A stretch of DNA of 64,000 nt from G963674685 sp963674685 (GCA_963674685.2 CAXXWT010000002.1:1364001-1428000), one strand, 5' to 3'. Numbered from the stretch's first letter, positions 52,986 to 62,102 are shown. The notes: generated by a model not told the origin, from the sequence alone. Program-made: numbers and translations.

Positions 52986-54396
52986 GAATCGAAAAAAAGA
53001 TTTTGGGATTCACGACGGCCTCCGCAAGCCAGCGCCGAAGTCCGCGGTCCGCCAGACGGCGGGAGACGGCCTGGGGGCGCAGATAGAATTTTGCGTAGGC
53101 GCGCTTGAGGAAGTTTTGTAAAAACCGCTCGTCGTAAAGAGCGTGCCCGGGACGCGGAGGCGTTTCGGGGACATCTTTGAGCAGCGTGTAATCCCGCCAG
53201 TAATCGTCGATGTCGCCGCGGGCCAGGGCGTCTAAGTAATCCGGCGTGGCGGGATTGAGCTGCGTGATGGTGAAAGAGGCGTAGTCCAGCGGCAACGCGC
53301 AGGCCAATTCCAGGCTTTGCTCCATTTCGCCGACGCTCTCATCGACGTATCCCAGCATGAAATAGCCCCGCGTGGTCAGGCCCGCTGCGTGGCAGAGGTG
53401 AACCGCTTTTTTCACATCCTCCACCGTGATGGATTTATTCATGAGGTCGAGAATGCGCCGGGAGCCGGATTCGATGCCGATGTTCACGCTGGTGCATCCG
53501 GCGGCGGCCAGCGCCCGGGCCGCGTCGGCGGTGATGCAGTCGGCCCGCGTGCGGATGTTGAATCCGGCGCGCACGCCCAGTTCCATGAATCCTTCGCAAA
53601 ACTCGATCACGCGATCTTCGCCGATGGTGAAAGTCTCGTCGAAAAAGATGAACTCCCGCGTGCGAAACCGGCTCAGGCGATCCTCGATCTCGTCGAGGAC
53701 GCGGGAGATCGGCCGGGCGCGGTAGCGGCCCCCGGCGTATTGCTGCGAGCAGAAGCGGCAGCGGAAAGGGCAGCCCCGGCTCGTGATCAGCGTGGCCAGC
53801 GGCGGCAGCACGGTCAGCGCCCGGTATTTATTCAGCGGAAGCAGATCCAGGGCCGGAAAAGGCAGCGATCCCAGATCCTCGATGGGCGGGCCGGGCGCCG
53901 CGGATTTTATTTTTTCATTTTCCTTATATAGCACACCGGGAATTCCACCGGCGTCTTTGCCGCTTTCAAGAGCCCGGACGATTCGCCCCATGACAAATTC
54001 GCCTTCGCCCACGATGCCGTAATCGACTTCGGCGAATCCCATGATTTCGTTCGGATAGGCGTCAAGTTGCGGACCGCCGACCACGATCACGGCCTCGGGC
54101 GCGATCTTTTTTAAGGCGCGAATCACGGCGTACGTGTTCGGCCAGTTCAGCGTGCTGGTGGAAAATCCCGCGATGCCGCAAAAGTTTTCGCCGATGCGCT
54201 CTGCGTGCCCCTCGGGCGTCAACGCCTCGATCGTGCCGTCCACGAGGCGAACGCCATGTCCATCGTCACGCAAAACCGCGGCGATCTGCGCGATGCCTAA
54301 GGGGGGGTACGCGCCGATGACGTTGGTCTCGGCCGGCCGAGCGCCTTCCATTCGGCGTTCATTGGCCCGGGACAATACTGTTTCGATACGCTTCAT
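52957..54396 (-). CDS. B12-binding-domain radical SAM protein
   Basis: A 479-residue enzyme of the B12-binding radical SAM class. Residues 1-150 form the cobalamin-binding Rossmann fold (GAYPPLGIAQIAAVLRDDGH, VIVVGGPQLDAYPNEI). The cluster motif is CPFRCRFCSQQ, and the AdoMet region includes FFDETFTIGEDRVIEFC and VNIGIESGSRRIL. A C-terminal helical tail ends with KIFFSIPTWPGGYRA. Such proteins methylate unreactive carbon or cyclise lipids (hopanoid, bacteriochlorophyll, or tRNA work); the substrate is open. It starts at 54396 on the minus strand. Its tail overlaps the patatin gene, an arrangement of convergent genes. Confidence 0.88.
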   Translation of the reverse strand: MKRIETVLSRANERRMEGARPAETNVIGAYPPLGIAQIAAVLRDDGHGVRLVDGTIEALTPEGHAERIGENFCGIAGFSTSTLNWPNTYAVIRALKKIAPEAVIVVGGPQLDAYPNEIMGFAEVDYGIVGEGEFVMGRIVRALESGKDAGGIPGVLYKENEKIKSAAPGPPIEDLGSLPFPALDLLPLNKYRALTVLPPLATLITSRGCPFRCRFCSQQYAGGRYRARPISRVLDEIEDRLSRFRTREFIFFDETFTIGEDRVIEFCEGFMELGVRAGFNIRTRADCITADAARALAAAGCTSVNIGIESGSRRILDLMNKSITVEDVKKAVHLCHAAGLTTRGYFMLGYVDESVGEMEQSLELACALPLDYASFTITQLNPATPDYLDALARGDIDDYWRDYTLLKDVPETPPRPGHALYDERFLQNFLKRAYAKFYLRPQAVSRRLADRGLRRWLAEAVVNPKIFFSIPTWPGGYRA

Positions 54397-54441
54397 TAAA
54401 GGCAGCTTAACAGATTTTGCGTCGCCTGGAATAGAGCGCTT

Positions 54442-55476
54442 TTAGTTCTCCAGCAGAGCAGTTATTTCCGGGATTCCGAGCAGACTTTCGTAAAGGCGCT
54501 CGGCGAAAACGCGGTTGCCCTTTTCCGAATAATGAAAATGGATCAATTCCTCTTTTTCCACCTGGCTGCGCTGCGTGTATTCGGGGATCAAATCGATGAG
54601 CGGAATATTCAGGTTTTTCAGCTGCGTGGAAAGCCAGCTCATGAGATATATTTCAGCCTCCGACCTGGACTCTAACTTGGGCAGCAGGACGACGACAAGG
54701 GTGCTTCCTTTTTCCCGGTTGATTCTTTTTAAATCCTGAAAAAGGAATTTGCAGACATGCGGCGCGTTGCTTGAAAACTCCTTTTTCTTCAGACCGAAGG
54801 AGCGGAAAAGGTCGTGGAATCGAAAAAGAGCAATGTTTTTGGCCAGGGAGGGGAAAGCTTTTTTAATTCTCGGCACGGGAACATTTTTGACGACAATTTG
54901 ATTGTTCTTGACATCCAGAATGGGTTTTTCATTTCCGAAATAGTTGGACGTTTCCATGCGGGAAAAGTCGTCAACGATCAAAAGCATGAGATGGATATTG
55001 TGGGCGAACTTCTTTCCGTCCCGCTTGTACCACAAATAAGCCTGGTCCAGTCCGTAACCGCTTTGGCCCATGTTAATGGTTTCTATTTTCGGATTCATGT
55101 TTTGCAACTCATGGCAAAGGGTATGGTCGTTTCCCACCCCATGTCCAAAAGTGAAGGAATCCCCGGAGCAGACAATCCGGGTTTTTTTATCCGGAACCGT
55201 AATGGAATAATCCCTGGTTGCGCGAAAGGATTGGGAGTTGATTTTGACGTGTTTGCCCTTGCCGAAATAATCATTCAATGTCGTGTTCGGCGCGCCGACC
55301 CAGCCAAGCCGGGAATCATATTTCGTGTATTTGCGTTCGTCCAGTGAAGAAACGGCGGCTCGATTCTTCAGGACGAAGATCACGCTGGCCAATCCTTCGA
55401 GGGCAAGAAAAAAAACCAGCACCGCAGCGACGGTGAAAAGGATTTTTTTCAGTCCCGCCATCGGACGATCAACCAT
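54442..55476 (-). CDS. SGNH/GDSL-type hydrolase, membrane anchored
   Basis: A 344-residue protein with an N-terminal membrane segment (ILFTVAAVLVFFLALEGLASVIFVL). The GDS block is IVCSGDSFTFGHGVG (catalytic Ser), and the end has HFHYSEKGNRVFAE with the catalytic His near a Glu. It resembles SGNH hydrolases such as those attached to alginate or polysaccharide acetylation systems, which transfer or remove acyl groups on the outside. The catalytic Asp of DxxH is not obvious (FHYSEKGN lacks it). It shares the direction of the radical SAM gene and follows the FGE-like gene by 33 bases in the order of transcription. Confidence 0.72.
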   Translation of the reverse strand: MVDRPMAGLKKILFTVAAVLVFFLALEGLASVIFVLKNRAAVSSLDERKYTKYDSRLGWVGAPNTTLNDYFGKGKHVKINSQSFRATRDYSITVPDKKTRIVCSGDSFTFGHGVGNDHTLCHELQNMNPKIETINMGQSGYGLDQAYLWYKRDGKKFAHNIHLMLLIVDDFSRMETSNYFGNEKPILDVKNNQIVVKNVPVPRIKKAFPSLAKNIALFRFHDLFRSFGLKKKEFSSNAPHVCKFLFQDLKRINREKGSTLVVVLLPKLESRSEAEIYLMSWLSTQLKNLNIPLIDLIPEYTQRSQVEKEELIHFHYSEKGNRVFAERLYESLLGIPEITALLEN

Positions 55477-55508
55477 GAATCGATATTCCCCTCAATTCGC
55501 GATGAACC

Positions 55509-56642
55509 TTATTCACCTTTCACGCAGCGAAATCCGAGATTGTCGCCCATGCCGCCGGGGGCGCCGTAAACGCGCTGCGACACGCGCAGGTTGTAATCGC
55601 CGACAACCCAGCTTCCGCCGCGCATAACGCGGCCCGTCCCCGAGTCCGGTCCCTGCGGGTTGTTTGCCGGGCTGACCGAGTAATAATCGGCGCCGTACCA
55701 GTCGCCGAGCCATTCGTAGACGTTGCCCAGCATGTCGAAAAGGCCGTAAGCGTTGGCTGTTTTTTGCATGACGGCGTGCGTGGCCGCCCCGGCGTTGTCC
55801 GAATACCATGCGACGCCGTCCAGGCACGCGGGATCGTCGCCGCAGACAAAACGCGCCGTGGTTCCGGCCCGCGCGGCGTATTCCCACTGCGCTTCCGTGG
55901 GCAGACTTCCTCCGATTGCCGCGCAAAAAGCCGCCGCGTTATGCCAGGTCGCCATCTCCACCGGGCAGTCGGAGCATCCGGCGAACGCACTGGGATTGGA
56001 GCCTATGACGGCCGTGTATTGACCTTGCGTGATTTCACTTTGCGTCATTTGAAAAGCCGAAAGATTCACGGCGTGGCTGGGATTTTCTTCCGGATCGCAA
56101 TGATCGTCGCCGTCGGAACATCCCATGTAAAAACAACCCGCGGGAATCGCGTTCCAGACAAGTCCCCATCCGTCGGTATCCTGATTTCCGGAATACACGC
56201 CGGGATTGCACTCGTCATCGTCATCCACGTCGTCATCGACGTCATCATCGACGTCATCATCTGCGTCGTCATCGATATCATCGTCGATATCGTCGTTCAG
56301 GTCGTCGTCCGCCCCGAGGCATTCGTCCAGCTCATAGCAATGGATGACGGCCTGGCAGTCGTCGAACTCGTCCATGCACCAAAGCAGGCAGTCGGGATCT
56401 TCGTTTTCTTCGCATACGACCTCGTACAGTTGGTCCGAATCGGCGCTGTCGGGGCAGTTATCCATAAAGCCGTCGATCACGTCCCGGCAATCATCCGCCG
56501 AGTCATCGTCAGCATCGTCGTCCGTCCTGCCATCGCTGTCATTGTCGTCATCGTCGTCGTCATTGCAGCCGCAGGCGATGAAGGAGGACATAAAAATCAG
56601 GCCGAGTACGGCCAGCAGAGTCGTTATTTTAAGTTTTGCCAT
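55509..56642 (-). CDS. Lipoprotein with Asp-rich/Cys linker and a formylglycine-generating-enzyme-like domain
   Basis: A 377-residue lipoprotein. The ATG at 56642 has GGGAGTG. The signal ends FIACGCNDDDDDD; Cys-rich stretches follow (CRDVIDGFMDNCPDS, CEENEDPDCLLWCMDEFDDC) that recall the six-Cys lipoproteins, then an Asp-rich linker. The FGE-sulfatase (SUMF1-like) domain covers about 165-377 with FQMTQSEITQGQYTAVIGSNPS, LPTEAQWEYAARAGTTARF, YGLFDMLGNVYEWLGDWYG and RVMRGGSW. Many such domains no longer make formylglycine and act as surface or adhesive proteins. It lies upstream of the SGNH gene. Confidence 0.82.
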   Translation of the reverse strand: MAKLKITTLLAVLGLIFMSSFIACGCNDDDDDDNDSDGRTDDDADDDSADDCRDVIDGFMDNCPDSADSDQLYEVVCEENEDPDCLLWCMDEFDDCQAVIHCYELDECLGADDDLNDDIDDDIDDDADDDVDDDVDDDVDDDDECNPGVYSGNQDTDGWGLVWNAIPAGCFYMGCSDGDDHCDPEENPSHAVNLSAFQMTQSEITQGQYTAVIGSNPSAFAGCSDCPVEMATWHNAAAFCAAIGGSLPTEAQWEYAARAGTTARFVCGDDPACLDGVAWYSDNAGAATHAVMQKTANAYGLFDMLGNVYEWLGDWYGADYYSVSPANNPQGPDSGTGRVMRGGSWVVGDYNLRVSQRVYGAPGGMGDNLGFRCVKGE

Positions 56643-56772
56643 TTCACACTCCCTGAAATTCAAAGAATCCACATGATAAGGCGTCCGACAGGAGCAAACA
56701 AGGAAAAAGTGATCGGAAATTTTAACCGCTTATGGCCTTGCCTTCGCTTTCAATGCGCTGCATATTTTTAAA

Positions 56773-57717
56773 ATGACTGACGTCGATAATACTATTTTCA
56801 AAGTCATGGCCGGGCGCGGCGGCCCTTTTTTCTTCGTGGGAACGGGGAAAAACGCCGGCAAGACCACGCTGCTCAACGCGGTGAACCGCGTGCTGTCCGG
56901 CGCGGGGGCATCGGTGGGCGTCACGACCATCGGGCATGACGGCGAGGCCTTCGATGCCGTTTTGGGACATCCCAAGCCGCCGGTTATTCTTTATCCGGGG
57001 AACCTGGCGTGCATGACCGAGGCGATGGCCGAAAACGCGGGATCGGCGATTCGCGTCGTCCTCGAAACGGATTTCGAAACGGCGGTGGGCCGCCTGGTTA
57101 TTGCGCGGGCGCTTATCGAGGCGCGCGTGGAAATCCTCGGTCCGGAAACCAACGCGCGCGCCATGGCCCTTTGCGAAAAAATGGAGGATCTGGGCGCGGG
57201 GATTATCCTCGTGGACGGCGCCTTTTCCCGCCGCACGCAGATCGCCGGAAAGGATCGAAACGCCCTGGCGCTGATCGTGTCCGGAGACATCGGCGCCACG
57301 CTGCGCGATATCGAAAAGCGGGCGCGGCACTGGATCGAAAACCTCACGCTGCCGAGGTATGACGGAAATCCGGCGGATTTGCCCGCGGCTTTGGGCGTGC
57401 ATGATATGGGCGATGTTTTTTTTATTCGCGGCCCTCTTACCGACGAGTCCACGCAAAAGCTTATCGAATCCGCGAATGGGCGGCCGGTGATTGTCGAAGA
57501 CGGCACGAAGATGTTTTGTTCTTTAACGCTTTGGGAGCGCCTTAAGAAATCCGCGGGAGGGATTTACGCGTTAAGGACATTCGACCTTGCGCTGATTGCG
57601 GCGAATCCCACGGCCCGGTGCAAGCCGGGATTCGATCCGGCGGCTTTCGCCCGGACCCTACGAAAGGCAGCCGGAGACATTCCCGTCATTGACGTGTTGA
57701 TGGAACGGGCGCAGTGA
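56773..57717 (+). CDS. KamB-like P-loop protein (aminomutase reactivase family)
   Basis: A 314-residue P-loop NTPase with Walker A FVGTGKNAGKTTLLNAVNRVL, and a series TTIGHDGEAFDAVLGHPKP, then YPGNLACMTEAMAENAG and IEILGPETNARAMALCEKMEDLGAGIILVDGAFSRR. This order resembles the KamB subunit of the lysine 5,6-aminomutase reactivase, which reactivates B12-dependent aminomutases. No aminomutase or KamC partner is seen nearby, so the target is unknown; a B12 enzyme encoded elsewhere is possible. Start at ATG 56773; the upstream ribosome site is weak. Confidence 0.65.
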   Translation: MTDVDNTIFKVMAGRGGPFFFVGTGKNAGKTTLLNAVNRVLSGAGASVGVTTIGHDGEAFDAVLGHPKPPVILYPGNLACMTEAMAENAGSAIRVVLETDFETAVGRLVIARALIEARVEILGPETNARAMALCEKMEDLGAGIILVDGAFSRRTQIAGKDRNALALIVSGDIGATLRDIEKRARHWIENLTLPRYDGNPADLPAALGVHDMGDVFFIRGPLTDESTQKLIESANGRPVIVEDGTKMFCSLTLWERLKKSAGGIYALRTFDLALIAANPTARCKPGFDPAAFARTLRKAAGDIPVIDVLMERAQ

Positions 57718-57742
57718 AATCTCCGTCCAAGGATGTAGATTG

Positions 57743-58405
57743 TCACTCCGTCGTTTGCGGCAGGCAGTCGTCCCGAGTTTCAATGACGTAACAATACGCC
57801 GACGACCATCGTGAACGCACCCAGCGGCCCGTATTGAGATCGCCGTCATCCACCAATTCATCGACGTACTGCCCGGCCAAATTGTCGATGGGGTTGTCGC
57901 CCTCCACCACGGAGATGAGGTACGTGCCCGGGGATGTGGGCGAAGGCGTTGCTCCCTCGTTGTTGTTCCAATCCCATTGTCCGCCCATGGGCGTTAAACT
58001 GAAATCGAAACTGGTTCGGTTGGCGAACGGGCCTCCCCATGACGGTTCGAGATGCACGTTGGATAAAAATCCGGGGTCCTGGCCTCGGGGCGTTTCGGGG
58101 GGATAGTGGCCGTTTGCCTGGCAGTACATCCAGAGGGATTTTTCAAAAGACTCGATCATGCCGACCATGGCTCCGGCTCTTCCCTTGGATTTCACCAGGC
58201 GGTATGTGGCGAAACCGATGGCGAGTATGATGGAAATGATGAGGAAAGACACCACCATTTCCACCAGCGTAAAACCGTTGCGGCGCCTGCATCCCGGTGA
58301 AGGCCGCGGTTTGGTCAAAATGCCTTTGTGACCGCGCGCTTTCGAAGGATTCAGCCGCTTGAAAGATTCAGACACTTCCGGTAAATGCTGCGTTTGAGAC
58401 GGCAC
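57743..58405 (-). CDS. Type II/IV prepilin-like protein (pseudopilin)
   Basis: A 220-residue protein with a prepilin signal: basic leader of about 46 residues ending RRRNG, cleavage, then FTLVEMVVSFLIISIILAIGFATY (the Glu at +5 and the membrane helix). I use GTG 58405 (GGGAG eight bases upstream). The globular domain has YCQANGHYPPETPRGQDPGFL, a pseudopilin-G-like pattern. The leader is longer than usual (about 46 residues). Such proteins are exported by a type II secretion or type IV pilus machine. The genes on either side are unrelated, so its machine is encoded elsewhere. Confidence 0.8.
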   Translation of the reverse strand: MPSQTQHLPEVSESFKRLNPSKARGHKGILTKPRPSPGCRRRNGFTLVEMVVSFLIISIILAIGFATYRLVKSKGRAGAMVGMIESFEKSLWMYCQANGHYPPETPRGQDPGFLSNVHLEPSWGGPFANRTSFDFSLTPMGGQWDWNNNEGATPSPTSPGTYLISVVEGDNPIDNLAGQYVDELVDDGDLNTGRWVRSRWSSAYCYVIETRDDCLPQTTE

Positions 58406-58517
58406 GATGAACACTCCCAAAAATTTTTTGTACCTACATGAGACTTATCGTCCGTTCCATAATAAATCATTAAAGATTTCTTCGACATATAATTTTGTGG
58501 CATTTTATTTTTTTTCA

Positions 58518-59579
58518 TCACCATTTTAACAAGGCGCACTCGATGCTCGTGCCCGGACCCATGGCCATGGCCAGCCCATAATCCCCTTGCCGGGCGATGT
58601 CTTCTTTCACAAGTTCCTTATATGAAAAAATGAACGAGCCTGACGACATATTCCCGTGCGTGCGCAGAATATTGATCGTGTGGCGCATGTCGCGGTCGGT
58701 CAGGCCCAGGTTGTACTTGATGCTGTCGATGACCTTTTTGCCGCCGGAATGAATCAGCCAGTGGGCGATGTCTCTTTTTTTCAATTCCGACCTGTCCAGG
58801 ATTTTGCGCACGGGCTTTGAGACCTCCGAGCCGATGACATAGGGTATTTCCCGGTCCAGGTAGAAAGATAAGCGCCCGCCCACCTGCTCGAATTTCATGG
58901 CGTCAATGGCCGACGTGATAATATGAGATTCAAAATCCACCAGTTGCGGCCCGTTTTCGTGCGTCAAATCATCCGAAGCCCTCATGACCACAGCCGCCGA
59001 TCCGTCGCCGAACAGGGAATTGACCACGCCCACGCCCAGGGTTTCGTCGTGGATATAGGCCGCGCTGCAAACCTCGCAGCATAGAAGCAGGGCGTTTTTC
59101 CCCGGATGATTTTTCGCGTACTCCGCGGCCTGGGCCATGCCGTTGACGCCCGCGTTGCACCCCATGCCCACGAGATCGGCGCGTCGCGCGTCGCTTCGAA
59201 AGCCCATGTCTTTTATCAGATGCGCGCTGATGCCCGGGCAAAGGAAACCGGTGCTGGACACGGTGACGAAATAATCCACATCCGCGCCGGCGAGATTCGC
59301 GTTTTGCAGACATTGCTCGACGGCTCGTCGGCCCATGTCCCGCGCGCCGCGAAGATGTTTGGCGATCAGCTCCCCGCCGGATTCGTTCGGAAGACCGTTT
59401 TCAACCGGAGGCAGATATAAAAACCGGTTTTCGATGTGGCTGTTTTGAAAAATCGAGCGCACTTTGGGATTTTCGATGCGGTACATTTTCAGGATATCAT
59501 GCTGGGAATAACCTTCGGGCGGCGCGGCCGTGCCGACGGCGATGATGCGCGGATGGTTTCGGCCGGCGTTTTCGCTCAT
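58518..59579 (-). CDS. Type III polyketide synthase, DpgA-like
   Basis: A 353-residue thiolase-fold enzyme of the chalcone/stilbene synthase class. The nucleophilic Cys lies in VGMGCNAGVNGMAQ (GCNAG); His in WLIHSGGKKVIDSI and Asn in RTHGNMSSGSF complete the triad. Its features (RFLYLPPVENGL, GGKKVIDSIKYNLGLT) resemble 3,5-dihydroxyphenylacetyl-CoA synthase (DpgA) from glycopeptide gene clusters, which condenses malonyl-CoA units. An enoyl-CoA hydratase gene lies just upstream in the same direction, like the crotonase partner in that pathway. The product cannot be proven from sequence. Confidence 0.75.
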   Translation of the reverse strand: MSENAGRNHPRIIAVGTAAPPEGYSQHDILKMYRIENPKVRSIFQNSHIENRFLYLPPVENGLPNESGGELIAKHLRGARDMGRRAVEQCLQNANLAGADVDYFVTVSSTGFLCPGISAHLIKDMGFRSDARRADLVGMGCNAGVNGMAQAAEYAKNHPGKNALLLCCEVCSAAYIHDETLGVGVVNSLFGDGSAAVVMRASDDLTHENGPQLVDFESHIITSAIDAMKFEQVGGRLSFYLDREIPYVIGSEVSKPVRKILDRSELKKRDIAHWLIHSGGKKVIDSIKYNLGLTDRDMRHTINILRTHGNMSSGSFIFSYKELVKEDIARQGDYGLAMAMGPGTSIECALLKW

Positions 59580-59665
59580 TTTTCCCGTCCGTTTCGAAAA
59601 TCAAAAAGAATCCACAGTCTTCGGCCCCCTGAAAGCGTCGAAGCCTTATGGAATCAAGCTATGTT

Positions 59666-60379
59666 CTAAATATTATCTTGTCCAGATGAGGAGCTTTTTT
59701 TGTGATAGCAGCGGGCCTGCGCGAGCCGGGAAAGCCGGTCGCCGTACCCGTCATCGCCGCCGGCGTCGATGACCGTTTTGGCCAGTTCAAGGGCCTCGGG
59801 ATCGGCTTTGAGAAGCGCATCGGCGATTTTCATGGCCGCGGTCAGGGCGTCGTCGGCGACGTCGTTGACCAGGCCCCAGGCCAGGGCCGTTGCCGCGTCG
59901 ATTTTACGGCCCGTCAGGATCATCTCCTTCGCCCGCCCTTTGCCGATGACGGCGGACAGCCGCCGCGCACCTCCGGCCGCGGGGATGACGCCCAGGCCGG
60001 TTTCGGGAAAAAACATGCGCGCCGATGTGGACGCCGTGCGCAGGTCGCAGGCCAGCGCCAACTCGAGGCCGCCGCCCGCGGCGTCTCCGTTGACGGCGGC
60101 GACGGTCGGTTTGGGAAACGCGTAAATTCGGTTGAACAAATCCGCGCTGCGCAGATTCAGCGCGTCCGTCAGCTTCTTTTTGCCGATTTCTTTCAGATCG
60201 GCCCCGGCGCAGAAATGGCGTTTTCCCTGCCCGGTGAAAATCACGACGCGCACGCCGGCGTCCCGCCCGGCTTCATCCAGGCGCGCCGACAGTTCGATCA
60301 GCAGTTTTTCGTTGTAGGCGTTGGCGGCTTCGGGCCGGTTGATTTTCAGGATGCAGACGCCGCTTTGGTCGCCGGGCAT
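59666..60379 (-). CDS. Enoyl-CoA hydratase/isomerase (crotonase) family protein
   Basis: A 237-residue crotonase. The oxyanion hole and acyl-CoA site are in FCAGADLKEIGKKKLTDAL and AAVNGDAAGGGLELALACDLR; the second catalytic block is FFPETGLGVIPAAGGARRLSAVIG (Glu at the hydratase position; the first Glu of a typical hydratase is Asp/Gly here, so an isomerase or other activity is possible). It starts at ATG 60379, one base after the greA stop, so it is translated with greA. It precedes the DpgA-like gene by 86 bases. Confidence 0.82.
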   Translation of the reverse strand: MPGDQSGVCILKINRPEAANAYNEKLLIELSARLDEAGRDAGVRVVIFTGQGKRHFCAGADLKEIGKKKLTDALNLRSADLFNRIYAFPKPTVAAVNGDAAGGGLELALACDLRTASTSARMFFPETGLGVIPAAGGARRLSAVIGKGRAKEMILTGRKIDAATALAWGLVNDVADDALTAAMKIADALLKADPEALELAKTVIDAGGDDGYGDRLSRLAQARCYHKKSSSSGQDNI

Positions 60380-60380
60380 G

Positions 60381-60854
60381 TCAGACGTATTTCACTTCGA
60401 GGATTTCCAGCGAACGCAGGCCGCCGGGTGTTTTCACATCCAGCAGATCGCCTTCGGATTTGCCGATGAGGCTGCGCGCGATGGGTGTTTTATAGGAAAT
60501 TTTGCCGCTTTTCAGATCCGCCTCCGGCTCGCCGACGATCTGGTAGACATTTTCCTTGTCCGTATTCAAATCGAGAACCTTGACGGTGGCGCCGAAGGTG
60601 ACGCGCTCGCTTTGGATGGTTGCCGGATCGATGATCTGCACCTGCGCGAGCTGTCCCTGCAATGCGCCGATGCGCGCTTCCAATAAACCCTGCGCGTCTT
60701 TGGCCGCGTCGTATTCGGCGTTTTCCGACAAATCGCCCTGTTCGATGGCCGCGCCGATGGCCTGCGCCGCCGCCGGGCGCTCGACGTTGATCATGTGGTC
60801 CAGTTGTTTCAGGAGTCTTTCGTGGCCTTCCCTGGTGATCGGCGGACGATCCAT
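60381..60854 (-). CDS. greA: Transcription elongation factor GreA
   Basis: A 157-residue factor that rescues backtracked RNA polymerase by stimulating RNA cleavage. The ATG at 60854 (GGGGAAT upstream) gives the normal length. The N-terminal coiled coil carries the acidic tip AAIEQGDLSENAEYDAAKD (the catalytic Asp/Glu pair) and the C-terminal FKBP-like domain ends GGLRSLEILEVKYV. It heads an apparent operon with the crotonase gene. Confidence 0.93.
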   Translation of the reverse strand: MDRPPITREGHERLLKQLDHMINVERPAAAQAIGAAIEQGDLSENAEYDAAKDAQGLLEARIGALQGQLAQVQIIDPATIQSERVTFGATVKVLDLNTDKENVYQIVGEPEADLKSGKISYKTPIARSLIGKSEGDLLDVKTPGGLRSLEILEVKYV

Positions 60855-61040
60855 AATGCTATTCCCCATTCGTTTGTTTTTTTACAGCAGCCCCTGCAAA
60901 TTGATTTTTAATGGGCGGGCGTCAAAACCCATTAAAATCATAAAAATTATCAGATCGTCAACCTTCAAGAGCCGGTCGTGAACAAATGCCGAAGGCGCTT
61001 ATCCTTTGCGCCTCTGGCATTTAACACCGTTTGTAATGGC

Positions 61041-62102
61041 TTATTTCGCGTCGGGCAGCTCTTCTTCGAACACGCAGTCGCTTTCGCTTCCTTCGACATC
61101 ATCCGGATTTGTGTAATCCTGGCCGTTGTCTCCCACGGCGCCTTCGGCGAAGTACGTGCGCAGATAATCCGAACCCCAGCATTCCGCGGAGTTGAAGCTT
61201 TCCACGCCCACTCCGGGGATCGGTTCAAAGTCGGCAATGTCGCCTTCGCCGATAACGACGTCGGTGCGCCCCGCGCCGTCGGTTTGCCAGCGCGTGTTGA
61301 ACCATGCGTGCTCGTTTTGATTGTCCGAGGCGTCTTCGGCGAAGATATCGAGATACCACTCATAAACGAAGTAGCCGGAGTTGTCGGCCCGGTTGTGGTA
61401 GAAATACTCCGCGTTTAAGGGCTGCGTATCGTCTTCCGCGTCATCGCCGATGAAATTGACGAATTCCAGGTTGATTTCCCGGCCGTCGGAAACCGTGTCG
61501 TAGTCGGTGACGATCTGCCCGCGCTCCTCCACGGTCCAGTCGATGGCCGAGGCGGCGTCGAAGTCGATGCTGAAATGGCCGATGCCGCGGCGGGCCGTAT
61601 CCGCGGAAGCCTCGACGCGGCCTTCCCAGACCGTCGTCCAGTCCGCGTCCGAGTTCGAATCCTTGGGCCGCCACTGGAAAAGATAGTCAAAAGTACCGCC
61701 GCCGGTATGATCCAGGATAAAGCGGGCCTGCGCCTGATCCAGCCCGGTGTCCTGCCAGGGACCCCAGGTGTACGTGCCGCCGCTATGGCTTGTGTAGGGA
61801 TAGCTGGTGATCTCGTCGATGATCGAGAGCATGCCCAGAATGTGCGCGTTCACGTTGCGCGTATGCTGCACGGTTTCCGTGTAGAATTTGGCGTGATCGC
61901 CGACGGCTTTGTAACCGTAGTCGTCGTTTTCATAGTCGGCGCCGGGAAGTTCCAGGCGAAGGCTCTCTTCGCTGGGAATGGCGTAGTAATACTCGAACAT
62001 GTAATCGTCGCTGTCGTCTTCTTCCTCTTCGCAGGCCATAAGCCAGGCGCATGCCGCGATCACGGCGATAAAAAGCAACGGCAGCAGAAATTTCCCTTTC
62101 AT
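61041..62102 (-). CDS. Lipoprotein of unknown function with acidic start
   Basis: A 353-residue lipoprotein with an excellent ribosome site (AAGGAGG) before the ATG at 62102. The signal peptide ends IAACAWLMACEEEEDDSDDY; the first mature residues are acidic like other lipoproteins in the window. The domain is beta-rich with many Tyr, Trp and Asp residues (GTYTWGPWQDTGLDQAQARF, EWYLDIFAEDASDNQNEHAWFNTRWQ). I know no family. A ligand-binding or adhesive role is possible. It has no close neighbours in operon. Confidence 0.75.
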   Translation of the reverse strand: MKGKFLLPLLFIAVIAACAWLMACEEEEDDSDDYMFEYYYAIPSEESLRLELPGADYENDDYGYKAVGDHAKFYTETVQHTRNVNAHILGMLSIIDEITSYPYTSHSGGTYTWGPWQDTGLDQAQARFILDHTGGGTFDYLFQWRPKDSNSDADWTTVWEGRVEASADTARRGIGHFSIDFDAASAIDWTVEERGQIVTDYDTVSDGREINLEFVNFIGDDAEDDTQPLNAEYFYHNRADNSGYFVYEWYLDIFAEDASDNQNEHAWFNTRWQTDGAGRTDVVIGEGDIADFEPIPGVGVESFNSAECWGSDYLRTYFAEGAVGDNGQDYTNPDDVEGSESDCVFEEELPDAK

